From Blastococcus saxobsidens (lineage in GTDB: Bacteria; Actinomycetota; Actinomycetes; Mycobacteriales; Geodermatophilaceae): DNA of 64,000 bases. Every line of letters begins with the position of its first letter. Position 1 is the first letter of the stretch. Positions 61,122 to 64,000 of this stretch are shown piece by piece. The stretch spans positions 1-64,000 of the forward strand of contig NZ_JAAGWG010000015.1 of the NCBI RefSeq assembly GCF_010682065.1, given 5' to 3'. The notes beneath the pieces were generated by a model. That model was not told where the DNA came from and did no database searches. It worked only from the letters and a program-made list of their open reading frames with translations. The translations under genes were made by a program, and so were the position numbers.

Positions 61122-63149
61122 TCAGAACGGCGGCGGTTCGGTGCTGGCCACCAGGCCGGTGGGCGCGCTGACGGTGAGCGTGCCGTCGGGCTCGAGGTCG
61201 TAGGTCCAGCCAGGGGCCTGGTGCTTGCCGCGGTGGTGGCCGGTGCAGAACCCGGTCAGGTTCGCCGCCGAGGTCGGCCCGTCGGGATAGGGCGTGCTGT
61301 GGTCCAGCTCGCCGCCCCGGGGGACGCGGCGGCGGCAGCCGGGGAACCGGCAGCGGCGGTCGCGGGCGCGCAGGAACCTGTCCAGCGCGGCGCCCGGGCG
61401 GTACCCGTCGGTGGGTGGGGGTGGACCGAGCCCGGGGCGGCCGGCCAGGTCGTGGTCGCAGACGCCGGGTCTGCGGGCGCAGGCCGGGCGGCCGCAGTGC
61501 GCGTGCCGGCGGAGCTCGCGGCTGTCGGTGAGCGCAACCAGCGCCCCGGTGAGCTCGTCGACCACCGCGATCCGCGGCCGGTCCACCAGCGTCCCGCCGG
61601 CCGACCGGTCGAGCAGCGCAGCGAGCTCGGCCCGCTGGGCGTCGGTCGCGGCGGTCAGCGCCGCAAGATCGGAGTGGGCGGCGTCGATGCGACCGGCTGG
61701 ACCGCGCCGCCAGTCGTGCTCGTCCTGTCGATCGGCCAACCAGGCGCGGCCCACCGCTGCCGAGGCGCTGCCGACGGCCCGGTCCAACCGGAGCAGGGCA
61801 AGGCCCGCGTCCTGGACCGCCGCATGCGCAGCAGCCCACGAGCTGCCGCGGGCGGCCGCGGCAGGTCTCGCGTCGGCGGTGCGGGTGGTCGGAGCCGGTT
61901 CCGCGCCTGCGTCGGGCGGAGGGCCCGGAGCCGGTCCTGTGTCATCCGCGACCGGGACGCGGCGGGGCGCGTGCCGGTCGTCGTCGTTGTCCTGTGGTGA
62001 CTCCTCGATCCACGGCGGCTCGTCGTTCCACCACTGGAGCTGCACCTCCGGCGGTGGGTCGTCCTCGCCGCGCCACACGCCGGCCAGGGCGCGCTCCTCC
62101 AACTCTGCCTCCCACCGCCGGTCGGCCTCGCACAGCCACTCCGGCCAGCTCTCGGGTGCGGAGCTCCCGGGATCCCACACGGTCGCCGGGAGTGCGGCCG
62201 CGGGTTCCGGCGGCTCGGCGGGGGCGGCAGGTTCCGGCAGCAGGCCCAGGCCGCGGGCCAGCGCGCGCACCATCTTCGCCGGCACCGGCTCGCCGCCGAT
62301 CTCACCGGGTACATCACCACCGGCGAGGGTGCGCGCCCCCGCCACGACGGTGAGGTGCGCCTGCACCGGCGGGAGAGCGTGCTCGCCGCGGCGCAGCACG
62401 AGGTCGAGCAGGACGTCGGCCATCTTCTGCCCACGGGTCCGGGTGTCGTCCGGGTCGTCCAGCTGGTCCGCGTACTGCCCCAGCACGTCGACCATCGCCT
62501 GGGCCTCGGGCACGGTGAGCAGCGACTCCAGCACCGCCATGCCGTCCCGCCGGTCCGGCCGCGCCCAGACACCGCGCTCGCGGAGTGCCCGCAGCAGCCG
62601 TTCGGCGTCGAGCCGGGCCAGGCCCATCCGGCGAGCCTTCGCGGCGAGCTGCGCCGGCGTGGTGACCCGCCCGGCCGCCCACGCGACGAGGTCCCGCTCC
62701 ATCCTCAGGCGGACCTCGTCGTCGCCGATGCAGCCGACCCGCTCGAGCATCGTCCACAGGTGACCGACATGGAGGGTGCCCGCCTCCAGTGCGGCGAGCG
62801 TGCCGGGTAGCCGGCGCACGAGGGTCGACGACCGCTCGAGCAGCTGCTGGGCCGCCTCGGTGGAGAGCGAGAGGGCCAGCGCCAGCTCCTGCGTCGCCCA
62901 CTCGCTCACGTCGACCAGCACCTGCGGTCGCGCCGCACGCCGAGCGGCGCTCATCGCGCCCGGCTCTCCGGGCTGCCGGTCCACCGACGCCGGTCGGGAC
63001 GCGGCGAACTCGGCCACCGCGCGGGCCCGCACCGCCGTCTGCCGAGCGATCTCGCGGTCGGCCGCCTGCACCGCACCGAGCGGGCCTGAGGCCCAGCCCG
63101 CAGCGGGCGCGCCGCCGTCCGCGACGGTGCGGGTGGGCGCCTCCTCCAT
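61122..63149 (-). CDS. DUF222-HNH endonuclease-like protein
   Basis: 675 residues from the ATG at 63149. A DUF222 helical domain (about 20-280) is followed by a long acidic, Pro/Trp-rich linker (about 290-450) and a C-terminal HNH domain: CRFPGCRRRVPRGGELDH, then NLTGFCTGHHRGKH. Such proteins are multi-copy in actinobacteria and function is unknown. The start was chosen because TACGAT (minus, 63162-63157) lies seven bases upstream; a GTG at 63179 is the alternative. Confidence 0.85.
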   Translation of the reverse strand: MEEAPTRTVADGGAPAAGWASGPLGAVQAADREIARQTAVRARAVAEFAASRPASVDRQPGEPGAMSAARRAARPQVLVDVSEWATQELALALSLSTEAAQQLLERSSTLVRRLPGTLAALEAGTLHVGHLWTMLERVGCIGDDEVRLRMERDLVAWAAGRVTTPAQLAAKARRMGLARLDAERLLRALRERGVWARPDRRDGMAVLESLLTVPEAQAMVDVLGQYADQLDDPDDTRTRGQKMADVLLDLVLRRGEHALPPVQAHLTVVAGARTLAGGDVPGEIGGEPVPAKMVRALARGLGLLPEPAAPAEPPEPAAALPATVWDPGSSAPESWPEWLCEADRRWEAELEERALAGVWRGEDDPPPEVQLQWWNDEPPWIEESPQDNDDDRHAPRRVPVADDTGPAPGPPPDAGAEPAPTTRTADARPAAAARGSSWAAAHAAVQDAGLALLRLDRAVGSASAAVGRAWLADRQDEHDWRRGPAGRIDAAHSDLAALTAATDAQRAELAALLDRSAGGTLVDRPRIAVVDELTGALVALTDSRELRRHAHCGRPACARRPGVCDHDLAGRPGLGPPPPTDGYRPGAALDRFLRARDRRCRFPGCRRRVPRGGELDHSTPYPDGPTSAANLTGFCTGHHRGKHQAPGWTYDLEPDGTLTVSAPTGLVASTEPPPF

Positions 63150-63219
63150 GCCTTCGATCGTATGTTCGACCACCGACACTTTCGGCGCGGAAAGGGATCC
63201 GGACCCCTGGGCGAGGCGA

Positions 63220-63894
63220 TCAGACCGGGGGGAGGACTCCGACCGTGGCGGCGATGCCGGTGAGGTGCGCCAGCCGCAGCAGCTCCGACCGGCGGAACGC
63301 CGGCCCGCCCGAGCGGCCGAGGACGAGCGCCCGGCCGGCGCCGAAGGGCACGGCCATCATCTCGATGGCCATCTCCTGCCAGCGCTCCGGCAGCCAGGAG
63401 TCGTCGCTCGGCAGCAGCCGCGGCCCCGACAGCGGCAGCCACGGCAGCGTCAGGCCGGTGAAGACCGGCGCCGCCTCCGACGCCGCGAGCACGGCCCCCT
63501 CGGGCAGCGGTGCCGGCTGCCCGGCGCCGTCCAGGACGGCCGCCCAGCTGCTGTGGAACACCCGCGGCAGTTCCGTGGCCAGCAGCTCCGTCGGCGCCCG
63601 CTCCCCACGGGACAGCGCCTCCAGCAGCTCCAGTTCGCGGTGGGTGTCCAGCGGCCCGGCGAAGGGCCGCAACGACTCCACCTCGACCCCGGGGACGCTC
63701 CGGGCGGCGGTGATCAGGCTGTCGGGCAGCCGGTCGGCCGGCAGGTCCACCACGATGTCGTCGACGGCGATGCCGTGGGCGCGCTCCAGGACGTCGAGCG
63801 AGACGATGTCGACGCCCGCCGTGCCCAGTGCGGTGGCGACGGCGCCGAGCGCGCCGGGGCGGTCGGGCACGACCAGGCGCAGGAGATAGGACAC
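63220..63894 (-). CDS. ACT-domain amino-acid-binding protein
   Basis: 224 residues from the GTG at 63894, behind GGAGGAA. The N-terminal ACT domain (1-75) begins VSYLLRLVVPDRPGALGAVATAL, a typical ligand-binding regulator fold. The C-terminal half is GAF-like (ELLATELPRVFHSSWAAVL ... ALVLGRSGGPAFRRSELLRL). It probably senses an amino acid. Mycobacteria have an equivalent between ligA and gatC. Confidence 0.85.
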   Translation of the reverse strand: MSYLLRLVVPDRPGALGAVATALGTAGVDIVSLDVLERAHGIAVDDIVVDLPADRLPDSLITAARSVPGVEVESLRPFAGPLDTHRELELLEALSRGERAPTELLATELPRVFHSSWAAVLDGAGQPAPLPEGAVLAASEAAPVFTGLTLPWLPLSGPRLLPSDDSWLPERWQEMAIEMMAVPFGAGRALVLGRSGGPAFRRSELLRLAHLTGIAATVGVLPPV

Positions 63895-63992
63895 GGTTCC
63901 TCCGGGGGAGTCCTCGCCGGTTGCGGGCCGATCTCCGTCGATCGCGATCGGGAGCACCCTCTCACGCTGACCAGCGGCCGGAGGGGCCCACG

Positions 63993-63998
63993 TACAGT
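63993..63998 (+). promoter_or_regulatory. Possible -10 hexamer of the next gene (off the window)
   Basis: TACAGT ends two bases before the window edge. By local geometry a start codon is expected 6-8 bases further. Mycobacterial gene order suggests gatC. The 63895-63992 stretch otherwise shows only the ribosome-binding site of the minus-strand gene. Confidence 0.35.
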
Positions 63999-64000
63999 GA

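Overview
The window is very GC-rich, densely coded actinobacterial chromosome. NucS (the actinobacterial mismatch endonuclease), the GlgE glucan pathway, a FilP-like coiled-coil protein, an RGCVC-type small protein and a mycobacterium-like ligA/iscS/mnmA/etf neighbourhood all point to Actinomycetota. The overall style resembles Geodermatophilaceae (Blastococcus, Geodermatophilus, Modestobacter), but that family-level call is inference. I see no rRNA, tRNA, CRISPR array, prophage or replication origin. No gene-free stretch exceeds 300 bp; the largest gap, 20299-20543, is 245 bp.

Region 1 (1-16.4 kb), acyl-CoA carbon metabolism. The window opens on the last codons of an IS481-type transposase. 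Ethylmalonyl-CoA mutase (meaA), a doubled 3-hydroxybutyryl-CoA dehydrogenase, crotonyl-CoA carboxylase/reductase (ccr), methylmalonyl/ethylmalonyl-CoA epimerase, acetyl-CoA acetyltransferase and the mutase GTPase MeaB follow. Together they cover most of the route acetyl-CoA to acetoacetyl-CoA to crotonyl-CoA to ethylmalonyl-CoA to methylsuccinyl-CoA. Between them lie a DAACS-type carboxylate symporter, a lipoprotein, a GAF-EAL protein, nucS, a DUF4397-sortase fusion and a FilP-like cytoskeletal protein.

Region 2 (16.4-30 kb), mixed functions. It holds an HTTM membrane protein pair, a phytoene-dehydrogenase-like oxidoreductase, a frameshifted AbiEi/DUF559 gene flanked by short repeats, a MarR regulator, an isobutyryl-CoA mutase large subunit behind a palindromic operator, a VOC protein, a penicillin-acylase-family hydrolase, a thioredoxin/TPR protein and two tandem zinc-metallopeptidase lipoproteins.

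Region 3 (30-45 kb), alpha-glucan and trehalose metabolism. The minus-strand operon glgE-treS-mak-glgB is divergent from a glycogen phosphorylase, with glgX nearby. The branching enzyme carries a histone-H1-like Lys/Ala tail. A FHA-domain protein and a small unknown protein lie between glgP and glgX.

Region 4 (45-64 kb). It holds a lone ABC ATPase, an enoyl-CoA hydratase, a four-gene ABC importer, a PLP lyase, etfB-etfA, an MFS transporter, iscS, mnmA, a methionine-synthase-like protein, ligA, a DUF222-HNH protein and an ACT-domain protein; gatC probably follows just beyond the edge.

The most interesting signal is regulatory. A 16-bp palindrome, GTTACC-N4-GGTAAC, sits in the promoter regions of meaA, the dehydrogenase gene, ccr and etfB, genes spread over 52 kb. 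This suggests one repressor controlling acetate/crotonyl-CoA metabolism and its electron-transfer flavoprotein. About a dozen genes also have a TANNNT hexamer 6-8 bases before the start codon, indicating widespread leaderless transcription.
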